A DNA stretch of 64,000 nt from Nocardioides mangrovi (GCF_020073815.1 NZ_JAIQZJ010000004.1:156169-220168); one strand, 5' to 3'; numbered from the stretch's first letter, positions 25,347-32,860 are shown. Notes: a model not told the origin generated them from the sequence alone. Program-made: numbers and translations.

Positions 25347-27220
25347 GAGACCGCCTCGACCACGTGGACCCGGCTGTCGAACTCGTAGCCCGACAGAGCC
25401 GCCCTCATGTCCTCGACCGCGCGCTGGTCGCGGACCGCCACGACGGCGCAGAGCCGAGCGCCGGCGTGGTCCAGCGCCACCTCGGCGGTCGGGTCGATCT
25501 GGTGCGCGAGGCCGGCGACCACCCGGGTCACGACGTCGATGCGCAGGGCGGGCTTGGACACCTTGCCCACCGGCGTCAGCGGCATCTCGTCGACCACGAT
25601 GACCTCGACCGGGGCCGCCGCCCGCTCGTGCACGTGCTCGCGGCAGAACGCCAGCAGGGACTGCGGGTCCGGCGCGGTGCCGAGCACCGGCTCGACGTAG
25701 ACGACGGGCAGCTCTCCCTTCGCCGGGTCGGGCCTCCCGACCGCGGCCGCGATCTGGACCTCCGGGTGGGCGACCAGCGCCTCCTCGATCTCCTTGGGGT
25801 CGATGTTGTGGCCGCCACGGATGATCAGGTCCTTGGCCCGCCCGAACACCCAGACGAAGCCGTCCTCGTCGACCGAGCCGAGGTCGCCGGTGTTGCCCCA
25901 CCGCCAGTGCGGAGGCAGGTCGCTCGGCACGCCCTCGGGGAAGTAGCCGCCGTCGAGTGCGGGGTCGAGATAGCCCGACATGACGGTCGGCGTGGCGGTG
26001 AGCAGGGCACCCCGCTCGCCGGGCGCGCAGTCGCGGAGCCAACGCCCGTCGGCGTCGAGCTCGACCGCCTTGACGCGCACGAAGGGCAGGGTCCGCCCCA
26101 CCGAGCCGACCCGTGGCTGAGAGCCGTCGTTGAAGTGACCGGTCGTGGTGCCGTGCAGCTCGGTCATGCCCCAGTTCTCGCGCAGCCAGATCCCGAAGCG
26201 CTCGTGGAACCGCAGCACGAGGTCCATGGGCACGGTGCTGCCGCCGACGTGGAAGTCGCGGACGACGCAGCCCTCGGAGCTGCCCGAGCCGTGCAGCAGG
26301 GCGAGCGCCGTGGTCGGCGTCGCCAGCAACGAGGTCACCCGGTAGTGACGAGCGATGTCCCAGAAGGCTGCGACGGCCTCACGGGACCGGAAGCCGACCT
26401 CGGTCAGGGTGAGCAGCGTCCCGCCGAAGACGAGGGTGCGCAGGCCGAGCGAGATCGTGCCACCGCAGTGGAAGTTCGGCATGCCGTGGGCGGTCACGCC
26501 GTCGGTCTCGTTGCCCATCAGGGCCGCGACGTTCCAGGCGACCCGCAGCTGCCCGGCCTGGGACATCCGGACCAGCTTGGGGGTGCCGGTGGTGCCGCCG
26601 GTCGGCATGATCAGGGCATCGCGCCACGGGTCCTCGTCGGGGGCGAAGTCGAGCCCGCCGCCGTACGCCGCGGCCCGCGTCCGCAGGTCGGCACGGGGGT
26701 CGTCGTCGTCGACGTAGAGCACTTCGACGAGGGTCGGCACGTCGGCGAGCAGGGCCGCGGCACCGCCCTTGGCGTCGAGCGTCTCGCGGGTCGTGACGAG
26801 CACGGTCGCGCCGACCTGGCGAAGGATGGCGACCACCGGCGCGAGGTCGAGGAAGGGGTTGAGCGGCACGACCGTGCCCGCGGTCTGGCCGCCCCACAGG
26901 GCCGTGAGCCCCTCGGGGACCATCGGCAGCATCAGGCCGACGGCCGACGGCCTGCCGCCGGCGATCGCGTGGAAGAGGTTGGCGCTCGACTCGATGTCCG
27001 CGATCAGGTCGGCGAAGCTCACCGAGCGGGCCGGCGTGAGGAGGTCGGGGGGCTCGATCAGCACGATGGCCGGCTTGTCCGGCTGCTCGCGAGCGACCTC
27101 GCGCAGGCATCCGAGCACGGTGTCGGCCGGCAGCAGCCCCTCCTCGCCGTACGTCGTCTCGATCGCCACGACGTCGGCGACGCTGCGGAGGCGGCGGCGG
27201 ACGAGGCGTCGGTCAGACAA
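25343..27220 (-). CDS. acyl-CoA synthetase with C-terminal extension
   Basis: A 625-residue ANL-family ligase, longer than the usual 520-560. The P-loop is the variant MPTGGTTGTPKLVR; NWGMTELHG, NTGDLGSVDEDG and GRAKDLIIRGGHNIDPKEIEE follow, and the catalytic Lys is in PVGKVSKPALR. After it come about 80 extra residues including LCAVVAVRDQ, probably a small alpha/beta domain. TTG at 27220 is assumed as start because it overlaps the SDR gene (8 bases) and precedes conserved sequence; a GTG at 27169 is the alternative. It likely activates an imported acid. Confidence 0.88.
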   Translation of the reverse strand: MSDRRLVRRRLRSVADVVAIETTYGEEGLLPADTVLGCLREVAREQPDKPAIVLIEPPDLLTPARSVSFADLIADIESSANLFHAIAGGRPSAVGLMLPMVPEGLTALWGGQTAGTVVPLNPFLDLAPVVAILRQVGATVLVTTRETLDAKGGAAALLADVPTLVEVLYVDDDDPRADLRTRAAAYGGGLDFAPDEDPWRDALIMPTGGTTGTPKLVRMSQAGQLRVAWNVAALMGNETDGVTAHGMPNFHCGGTISLGLRTLVFGGTLLTLTEVGFRSREAVAAFWDIARHYRVTSLLATPTTALALLHGSGSSEGCVVRDFHVGGSTVPMDLVLRFHERFGIWLRENWGMTELHGTTTGHFNDGSQPRVGSVGRTLPFVRVKAVELDADGRWLRDCAPGERGALLTATPTVMSGYLDPALDGGYFPEGVPSDLPPHWRWGNTGDLGSVDEDGFVWVFGRAKDLIIRGGHNIDPKEIEEALVAHPEVQIAAAVGRPDPAKGELPVVYVEPVLGTAPDPQSLLAFCREHVHERAAAPVEVIVVDEMPLTPVGKVSKPALRIDVVTRVVAGLAHQIDPTAEVALDHAGARLCAVVAVRDQRAVEDMRAALSGYEFDSRVHVVEAVS

Positions 27221-27986
27221 CGGAGATCCCCCCGTTGACGCTGAGCACCTGGCCGGTGACCCGGCGGGAGCGTGGCGACGTCAGGTACAGGGCGGCATGC
27301 GCGAGATCGCTGGGCTCCGTCAGTCCGAGGGACGCGGCGCGGGTGATCTTGTCGAAGATCTTCTTGCTGAACTCCTGCGACATCGCGCGGTCGTACGACG
27401 CGGTGTCGACGATCAGCGACGGCGTCAGCACGTTGACCCGGATCCCGTCGCGCTTGGCCTCGACGGCGAGGGTCTGGGAGAACGTGACGATGGCCGCCAT
27501 CGCGGCGCCGATCCCGGTCTCGCCGGGCGTCGGCACCTTGGCGGCGTCGCTCGCGATCGTGACGATGGCGCCCGAGCCCTGCCGGCGCATGAACGGCAGC
27601 ACGGCGCGGACGGTCAGCAGCGGCCCCAGTGCCTGCTGGGTGAGGATGTCGCGCAGCTGCTCGAGGGGGATCTCGTGCAGCAACGTCGGCTGGTACGGCG
27701 CGACCGTCGAGCAGACCAGCACGTCGATGCCGCCGAGGACCCGGTGCGCGGTGGCCGCCGCCTCGAGCGCGCCGTCCGGGTCGTTGAGATCCGCCGACAC
27801 GAACTCGACACGTGCACTCGGAGCCTCCTCCAGCACCAGCTCGACCGCCCGCTTGCCGCGCTCCTCGTCACGTCCGATCAGCACCAGGTCGGTGCAGCCG
27901 GCGCGGACGTACTCGATCCCGGTCGCCAGCCCGACCCCGGACGTGCCTCCGGCGATCACCACACGCTGTCCGGCGAACTCGCTCAT
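27213..27986 (-). CDS. atypical SDR lacking the YxxxK pair
   Basis: A 257-residue SDR with GGTSGVG cofactor loop and Ser146 (TIASDAAK). Ile159 and Met163 (IGAAM) occupy the catalytic Tyr and Lys positions. Paralogue of the SDR at 16123; the shared substitutions suggest a subfamily with different chemistry. It is the first gene of the SDR-ligase-dehydrogenase-Liv-GntR transcription unit and lies below an inverted repeat (28006). ATG at 27986. Confidence 0.85.
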   Translation of the reverse strand: MSEFAGQRVVIAGGTSGVGLATGIEYVRAGCTDLVLIGRDEERGKRAVELVLEEAPSARVEFVSADLNDPDGALEAAATAHRVLGGIDVLVCSTVAPYQPTLLHEIPLEQLRDILTQQALGPLLTVRAVLPFMRRQGSGAIVTIASDAAKVPTPGETGIGAAMAAIVTFSQTLAVEAKRDGIRVNVLTPSLIVDTASYDRAMSQEFSKKIFDKITRAASLGLTEPSDLAHAALYLTSPRSRRVTGQVLSVNGGISVV

Positions 27987-28005
27987 CGCCACTCCGTTCC
28001 TCATC

Positions 28006-28023
28006 CGAACGCTGAATCGTTCG
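28006..28023. promoter_or_regulatory. inverted repeat CGAACG-N6-CGTTCG
   Basis: The repeat sits about 20 bases before the ATG of the first gene of the long minus-strand operon, overlapping its leader or promoter. Operator-like, with arms resembling the GAACG-N2-CGTTC palindrome at 2814. The rest of the 192-base gap (27987-28178) holds no gene; it also contains GATTT-gtct-AAATC at 28133-28146. Confidence 0.5.
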
Positions 28024-28132
28024 ATAGGTGAACTCTCAGACCATTTATCGGACGCAGGTGTGATCGGCGCCACGATCGTTGGTGCGGCCCATCGTGGCGT
28101 CACGTTTGACGTTTTGCAAGCCTCGGAGCGCA

Positions 28133-28146
28133 GATTTGTCTAAATC
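28133..28146. repeat. short inverted repeat resembling the 29-kb promoter
   Basis: GATTTGTCTAAATC has 5-base arms and is followed by GAGGAGG. ATTTGTCTAAATC resembles ATTCGTCTAACTC at 29100-29112, which is also followed by a ribosome site. It may be an operator or the remnant of a duplicated promoter; nothing downstream on the plus strand reads as a gene here. Confidence 0.3.
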
Positions 28147-28178
28147 GAGGAGGCATCACGTCGGGCCGCGTGGAGCGA

Positions 28179-29078
28179 TCAGGCCGGGCCTGACTCCCGG
28201 TTGATCTCCCAGAACCGCTCGTGGGCGGGCGTCGACCAGTGCCGGCGCAGGCGGCGGAAGAGCGCGGCCCCGTCCCGGCCGACCCAGTCGGGGAGCAGGG
28301 CGACGGGCAGCATCGGGTCGCGTCGCATGAACCGCTGCTGGAGGCTGAGGAGCGAGAGGTAGGACAGCAGCACGTCGTCGGGCTCGACGACCTCCTCGCG
28401 GCCCTCCTCCTGCTCGAGGAACGTGGAGTACGTCGCCCCCAGTGCGTCGAGGTCCCAGGAGCGCTCGAGCATCGTGGTCGCGTCGAGGCCGACGTCCCGC
28501 AGGTGGCCCACGAACGCGAAGCTCGTCTCCTGCAGCTCCAGCGCGGAGATCAGCCGTCGCAGCTCCTCGACCCGACCGGCGTGCGGGGTCAGCCACACCC
28601 CAGGTGTCGGGTTGCCCATGCCGAGCCAGGACAATCCCCCGTACAGGCGAGCGCGGGTGGTGCGCTGCTGCTGCGGCACCGTGACGTGCAGGACGAGCCA
28701 GCGCTCGTCCCACTCCTCGCCCCCGTCGAGGAAGAGGTGCGAGCGCCGGACGCCGCTCTCGACGAGCTCGCGACCGCGTTCGGCGAGCCGCCAGCGCACC
28801 GCGCGGCCGCGGCGCTCGCGCTCGACCCAGCCGACGGCCGCCGAGCGCGCCAGCAGCTGACGACAGGCGTGGTCCTCCACCCCCAACCCGGCGAACACCC
28901 GGAGCAGGGCGGCGGTCCAGACGCCCTCGTCAGTGTCCTTGAGCATCTCGCCCACCACGGTGATGAGCAGCGACCGGGCGCTCGCGGGCGGCAGCACGGG
29001 AACCCCGCCGCGATTGCCGGGATATCCGTCGGTGACAACCACGGGCCCCATTGTGGCGAAACCATCGATGTCATACAC
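28179..29078 (-). CDS. PaaX-like transcriptional regulator
   Basis: A 299-residue protein with the PaaX architecture: an N-terminal winged helix (SARSLLITVVGEMLKDTDEGVWTAAL, then RQLLARSAAVGWVERERRGR) and a long C-terminal domain with GLSWLGMGNPTPGVWLTPHAG and a PaaX C-terminal helix set. Known PaaX proteins repress phenylacetate genes and are released by phenylacetyl-CoA, so an aryl- or acyl-CoA effector is expected. It is divergent from the reductase/dehydratase operon with 49 bases between. GTG at 29078 is assumed; an ATG at 29051 is possible, and neither has a good ribosome site. Confidence 0.88.
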   Translation of the reverse strand: MYDIDGFATMGPVVVTDGYPGNRGGVPVLPPASARSLLITVVGEMLKDTDEGVWTAALLRVFAGLGVEDHACRQLLARSAAVGWVERERRGRAVRWRLAERGRELVESGVRRSHLFLDGGEEWDERWLVLHVTVPQQQRTTRARLYGGLSWLGMGNPTPGVWLTPHAGRVEELRRLISALELQETSFAFVGHLRDVGLDATTMLERSWDLDALGATYSTFLEQEEGREEVVEPDDVLLSYLSLLSLQQRFMRRDPMLPVALLPDWVGRDGAALFRRLRRHWSTPAHERFWEINRESGPA

Positions 29079-29121
29079 TTTTGAAGACTTGATAACGAAA
29101 TTCGTCTAACTCCAATGGAGG
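29068..29121 (+). promoter_or_regulatory. divergent control region of paaX-like gene and radical-enzyme operon
   Basis: The 49-base intergenic stretch plus the paaX start holds ATGTCATACA (29068-29077, shared with 14220), a TTGATA -35-like hexamer at 29089-29094, an ACGAA-a-TTCGT palindrome at 29095-29105 and the ribosome site GGAGG at 29117-29121. The palindrome is the best candidate PaaX operator. The composition is AT-rich for this genome. Confidence 0.5.
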
Positions 29122-29127
29122 CAGTGC

Positions 29128-30291
29128 ATGGCGAGCTCAGCGCTCGAGGAACTCCGGGGAGCGGCCCGGGACCATCGGAGCTACATCGCGCGGTGGCGCG
29201 CTGAGCACCCCGGAGCCCTCGTGCTCGGGGTGATGCCGATGAACTACCCGCGGGAGCTCGCTCACGCCGCCGGCGTCCTGCCCGTCATCGTGCCCGACGA
29301 CCTGGAGCCCGTGACCGAAGGACGGGGGCTGATCCCCGAGTTCTACTGCGGCTACACGCGCAACCTGGCCGACCAGGCCGCCACCGGCCGCCTCGGCCAG
29401 TACGACGCCATCCTGCTCGCCGACCACTGCATCCAGCTGCTCGGCGCGACCGACGTGGGCAGGGTCCTCGAGCCGCAGCGCGAGGTCTTCCTCGGGATGC
29501 TCGCCACGTCGTTGAGCGACTCGTGGGCCGACGCGAAGGTCAGGGAGACCCTCCAGCAGCATCGCCGGGAGATCGAGCGGATCACGGGGACGACGATCCA
29601 GGAGGAGGCCCTCCGCTCGTCCATCCGCGCCTTCAACGCCGACCGGGCGTTGCTGCGCGGGCTCCTCGACGCCCGCGCCGCCGGCAGCACGTCGTACTCC
29701 CCGGTCGAGCTCGTCGACCTGGTCGCCTCGGCCCAGGTGATGGATCCGCTCGACCACCTTCCCCTGCTGCGAGAGGTGATCGGCGAGCGCTCCGAGCAGG
29801 CCTCGGAACGTGACGACCGGGTCCGGGTCCACATCTCGGGGCACCTCTGCCACGCGCCCCGACGCGAGCTCCTCGAGGCGATCGAGGAGTCCGGGGCGAC
29901 GGTCGTCGACGACGACATCTACACCGGCCGCCGGTACGCGCAGACCGACGTCGACGAGTCGCTGCCTCCGCTGGAGGCGCTCGGCCACTGGTACGCGCAG
30001 CGCAACGTCAACCTCCCCTGTCCGACCCGCGTCCAGCAGGAGGTCGACTGGGACGGCTGGCTGCTGGAGGCGATCGAGCGCAGCGGCGCCGAGGTCGTCG
30101 TCCACCTGATGCCGAAGTTCTGCGAGCCGCACATGCTCTATTACCCCGAGCTCCGCAAGGCGCTGGATGCCGCCGGCATCCCGCAGCTGCTGATCGAGAC
30201 CGAGCACGAGGGCATCCCGCTCGAGTCCTTCCGCACCCGCATCGAGGCGCTCGTCGAGCGCGCGCTGCGCATGCGGCCCGCCTACGCCTGA
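29128..30291 (+). CDS. benzoyl-CoA reductase / 2-hydroxyacyl-CoA dehydratase subunit (BcrC/BadD/HgdB-like)
   Basis: A 387-residue subunit of the 2-hydroxyacyl-CoA dehydratase / ATP-dependent benzoyl-CoA reductase superfamily (HGD-D). The hallmark KFCEPHMLYYP with Cys332, followed by AGIPQLLIETE, is the conserved C-terminal cluster and substrate block. ISGHLCHAPRRELLEAIEESGATVVDDDIYTG is the family's second conserved segment. These subunits bind a [4Fe-4S] cluster and, with their partner, reduce an enoyl- or aryl-CoA by one-electron (ketyl or Birch-like) chemistry. First gene of a three-gene operon with GGAGG seven bases upstream. Reductase versus dehydratase cannot be settled from motifs. Confidence 0.92.
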   Translation: MASSALEELRGAARDHRSYIARWRAEHPGALVLGVMPMNYPRELAHAAGVLPVIVPDDLEPVTEGRGLIPEFYCGYTRNLADQAATGRLGQYDAILLADHCIQLLGATDVGRVLEPQREVFLGMLATSLSDSWADAKVRETLQQHRREIERITGTTIQEEALRSSIRAFNADRALLRGLLDARAAGSTSYSPVELVDLVASAQVMDPLDHLPLLREVIGERSEQASERDDRVRVHISGHLCHAPRRELLEAIEESGATVVDDDIYTGRRYAQTDVDESLPPLEALGHWYAQRNVNLPCPTRVQQEVDWDGWLLEAIERSGAEVVVHLMPKFCEPHMLYYPELRKALDAAGIPQLLIETEHEGIPLESFRTRIEALVERALRMRPAYA

Positions 30292-30312
30292 CATCTCACT
30301 CCTGGAGGAAGC

Positions 30313-31656
30313 ATGACCATCACGACAGACGAGCCCCGCAAGGACCGCAGCCGCCGCCTCGACGTCACCCGCGCCGGCGGTCAGCTGATCACCGACTACT
30401 GGGAGGACCTGTTCACCGCACGCGAGCAGGGCAAGCAGATCGTCTGGTACAACGGCGGCGCCCTGAACCCGATCTTCCAGGCCGCCGGCCTGGCGTGGTG
30501 CCACGGCGAGGCGTTCTCGGCCCGGCTGGCCGCCCAGCAGCTGGAGGGCCCGGCCCAGCTCGCCGGGGCGGAGTACGGCTACCAGGCCGAGCTGTGCTCC
30601 TACTCGCGCACCCACCTCGGTTGCTCGGTGCTCACGATGGGCGCCGACGACGGCACCGAGAGCGGCATCGTCGGGATGCACGACCAGGAGGTGCTGGCCG
30701 CCAAGCTGCCCAAGCCGGACTTCTTCGTGAACAACTACGCCGGCTGCTCGACCGGCCAGCAGTGGGACGGCGTCTCGTTCCGGATCTTCGGCAAGCAGCT
30801 CCCGATCTTCAACGTCTCCCATCCCTACCTGTGGGGCAACAAGCCCGATGCGGGATACCTGGTGGGGGAGGAGTGGGAGGCCGCGTCGACGTACGTCGCC
30901 GAGCAGCTCCGTGAGCTGATCGCGTGGCTCGAGACCCAGACCGGTCGCCCCTTCGACTGGGACCTGCTCTCCGAGTCGATGCACTACATCAAGCGTGCCG
31001 CCGAGCTGCGGCGCGAAGGGCTCGAGCTGACCAAGGCTCGCCCGGCCCCGGCGACCTTCTGGGACTGGATCGCCAGCGTCGCGCCGATCAACTTCCTCCC
31101 GGGCGACCAGCAGCTGGTCGACTACTTCCAGGACGTGAGGGACGAGATCCAGGGCCGCATCGACCAGGGCATCTCCGCAGTCGAGGACGAGAAGTACCGC
31201 CTCTACTTCGACGGCATCATGAACTGGAACAAGCTCGGCTTCCTCTCGCGCAAGTTCGCCGAGCACGGCGCGGCCGTGCTGGCCGGGCGCTACATCCAGA
31301 ACGCCTTCTGGCAGGAGCCCCAGCTCATCGATCCGGACGACCCGATCAAGGGCATGGCCCAGCACTACCTGCTCTGCCCGACCAACCACGGCGCGAAGAC
31401 GATCGACTACCTGACGCTGCGCGACTGCGAGGCCTACGACATCGACGGGATCGTCTTCCACTCCACGCGGACCTGCCGCGCCTTCACCGGTCCGCAGCGC
31501 CTGCTGGCGAAGTCGGCCCAGGACAAGCTCGGGATCCCCTCGATCTTCTTCGAGGGCGACGTCGCCGATGCGTCCTTCTACAAGGAGGAGATCCTGGAGA
31601 GCCGCCTGGTCGCCATGCTCGAGTCCATCGACATGAAGCGCGCGCGGGCCTCGTGA
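30313..31656 (+). CDS. benzoyl-CoA reductase / 2-hydroxyacyl-CoA dehydratase subunit (BcrB/BadE/HgdA-like)
   Basis: A 447-residue partner of the preceding subunit, the same superfamily and a size matching BcrB/HgdA. Conserved blocks: QIVWYNGGALNPIFQAAGLAW, AELCSYSRTHLGC, FFVNNYAGCSTG and, near the C-terminus, DGIVFHSTRTCRAFTGPQ with IPSIFFEGDVAD. Several Cys residues (in ELCSY, AGCST, RTCRA) are candidate [4Fe-4S] ligands. It is expected to form a heterodimer carrying the acyl-CoA site. GGAGGAA lies seven bases before the ATG; its stop overlaps the activator GTG. Confidence 0.92.
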   Translation: MTITTDEPRKDRSRRLDVTRAGGQLITDYWEDLFTAREQGKQIVWYNGGALNPIFQAAGLAWCHGEAFSARLAAQQLEGPAQLAGAEYGYQAELCSYSRTHLGCSVLTMGADDGTESGIVGMHDQEVLAAKLPKPDFFVNNYAGCSTGQQWDGVSFRIFGKQLPIFNVSHPYLWGNKPDAGYLVGEEWEAASTYVAEQLRELIAWLETQTGRPFDWDLLSESMHYIKRAAELRREGLELTKARPAPATFWDWIASVAPINFLPGDQQLVDYFQDVRDEIQGRIDQGISAVEDEKYRLYFDGIMNWNKLGFLSRKFAEHGAAVLAGRYIQNAFWQEPQLIDPDDPIKGMAQHYLLCPTNHGAKTIDYLTLRDCEAYDIDGIVFHSTRTCRAFTGPQRLLAKSAQDKLGIPSIFFEGDVADASFYKEEILESRLVAMLESIDMKRARAS

Positions 31657-32567
31657 GCCACTACCTCGGCGTGGACCTCGGGTCGACCACGGCGAAGGCC
31701 GTCGTGGTCGACGACGAGGGCGCGATTGTGTCCAGCGCGACCATCGCGATGGGGGCCGTCTCGCGCGCGGGCATGGAGGCCGCCGTCGCGCGTGCTCTCG
31801 AGCGCGCCGGCATCGAGCGGGACGCGCTCGCCGGCACCGTCTCGACCGGGTACGGCCGACGCCTGGTCCCCGGGGCCCAGAAGAGCTTCACCGAGATCAC
31901 CTGTCACGCGCGGGGCACCGCGGCGATGGTGCCCGGCGTACGGCTGGTGATCGACATCGGCGGCCAGGACTCCAAGGCGATCACGGTCGACGCCGACGGG
32001 CTCGTGGACGAGTTCGCCATGAACGACCGCTGCGCGAGCGGCACCGGTCGGTTCTACGAGGTGCTGGCGCGCGCGATCGAGGTCGACCTGTCGGACCTGG
32101 GAGAGCTGGCGATGCGGGGCACGCAGGACCTCGAGGTCAGCAGCATGTGCGCCACCTTCGCCGAGACCGAGATCGTCTCCCTGCTGGCCCAGGACCTCCC
32201 GATCGCCGACATCGCGGCGTCCGTGCACCGGGCCATCGCGGCCCGCACCCTGGCCCTCGTGGCCCAGGTCGGGCGGCACACGCCCGTGGTCCTCACCGGA
32301 GGCGTGGCCAAGAACCCGGCCGCCGTCCACTTCCTGTCGCGGGCGCTCGGCGCCGAGGTCCAGGTGCCGAGCGAGCCGCAGATCACGGGCGCGTACGGCG
32401 CTGCCCTCATCGCGCGCGACGCCACCCGTCGCGGCCGTGCGCCCGTCGACGACGTGGCCGACGCCGACCACCTGTTCCCCCGGACCGACCACGGCGCCCA
32501 CGGGCACTCGTGCGCCGGCTGCGACGGCACGTTGGTCGACCTGGGCCGCACCATCCCGGTTCGCTGA
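31653..32567 (+). CDS. ATP-dependent [4Fe-4S] activator ATPase (HgdC/BcrA/BcrD family)
   Basis: A 304-residue ASKHA-fold ATPase with GVDLGSTTAKAVVVD, IDIGGQDSKAI and the late GGVAKN and GAYGAALIA motifs. Cys127 (NDRCASGTGRF) and Cys166 (SSMCATFAETEI) match the two Cys that hold the [4Fe-4S] cluster between subunits of the HgdC homodimer. It injects a low-potential electron into the partner enzyme with ATP hydrolysis. There is one activator gene, not a BcrA/BcrD pair, so a homodimer is expected. An unusual C-terminal tail adds His-rich HGAHGHS and CAGC. GTG start overlaps the upstream stop. Confidence 0.94.
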   Translation: MSHYLGVDLGSTTAKAVVVDDEGAIVSSATIAMGAVSRAGMEAAVARALERAGIERDALAGTVSTGYGRRLVPGAQKSFTEITCHARGTAAMVPGVRLVIDIGGQDSKAITVDADGLVDEFAMNDRCASGTGRFYEVLARAIEVDLSDLGELAMRGTQDLEVSSMCATFAETEIVSLLAQDLPIADIAASVHRAIAARTLALVAQVGRHTPVVLTGGVAKNPAAVHFLSRALGAEVQVPSEPQITGAYGAALIARDATRRGRAPVDDVADADHLFPRTDHGAHGHSCAGCDGTLVDLGRTIPVR

Positions 32568-32581
32568 CGAGCACCACGCGA

Positions 32582-32611
32582 AACGCCCCCGCCGGATCCG
32601 GCGGGGGCGTT
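32582..32611. terminator. bidirectional hairpin terminator
   Basis: A perfect 30-base palindrome with 15-base GC-rich arms (AACGCCCCCGCCGG-AT and complement) lies 15 bases after the activator stop. It also lies downstream of the minus-strand tRNA-Phe, so it can end both. No long U-tract follows. Confidence 0.8.
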
Positions 32612-32644
32612 CTGCGTTGCAGGTCAGAGCCCTGCGATGCTCGG

Positions 32645-32718
32645 TGGGCAGGGGCGGGGTCGAACCGCCGACCTATCACTTTTCAGGCGATCGCTCGTAC
32701 CAACTGAGCTACCTGCCC
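32645..32718 (-). tRNA. tRNA-Phe (GAA)
   Basis: The cloverleaf is complete: acceptor GGGCAGG/CCTGCCC, D-arm GCTC/GAGC, anticodon loop CTGAAAA (anticodon GAA) on a five-pair stem with one G-U, and T-arm GGCGG-TTCGACC-CCGCC. The discriminator is A; the following bases are CCG, so CCA is not encoded. Confidence 0.95.
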
Positions 32719-32828
32719 GAGCGACGCACACCTTACAGGAGCGGTCCGGACGCTGCGAAAACGCCGCCGTACTGCGGACTTCTCAGGCGAGCCTGTCACT
32801 TCTCAGGCGTTGCAACGGCCGAGAAGTG
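32677..32828. repeat. CACTTYTCAGGCG repeats and nested inverted repeats
   Basis: The tRNA-Phe anticodon-arm complement CACTTTTCAGGCG (32677-32689) recurs as ACTTCTCAGGCG (32778-32789) and CACTTCTCAGGCG (32797-32809). The last copy pairs with GAGAAGTG (32821-32828) around CGTTGCAACG, making a large imperfect cruciform. It may be att-like or a remnant of tRNA duplication; no integrase is present. Confidence 0.5.
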
Positions 32829-32860
32829 CGGGATTCACCGGTGCACCGGTGAATCCCGCA
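32827..32860. repeat. perfect 34-bp palindrome
   Basis: The 17-base arm TGCGGGATTCACCGGTG is followed immediately by its complement, centred at 32843/32844, with no loop. It lies between tRNA-Phe (minus) and tRNA-Glu (plus). It is too long and symmetrical for a normal operator; extragenic palindrome, protein target or terminator are possible. Confidence 0.75.

Noticed and set aside
29128..32567. Calling the operon a proven class I benzoyl-CoA reductase
   Set aside because: Only one activator gene and no ferredoxin or oxidoreductase; motifs are shared by 2-hydroxyacyl-CoA dehydratases, so only the superfamily is supported.
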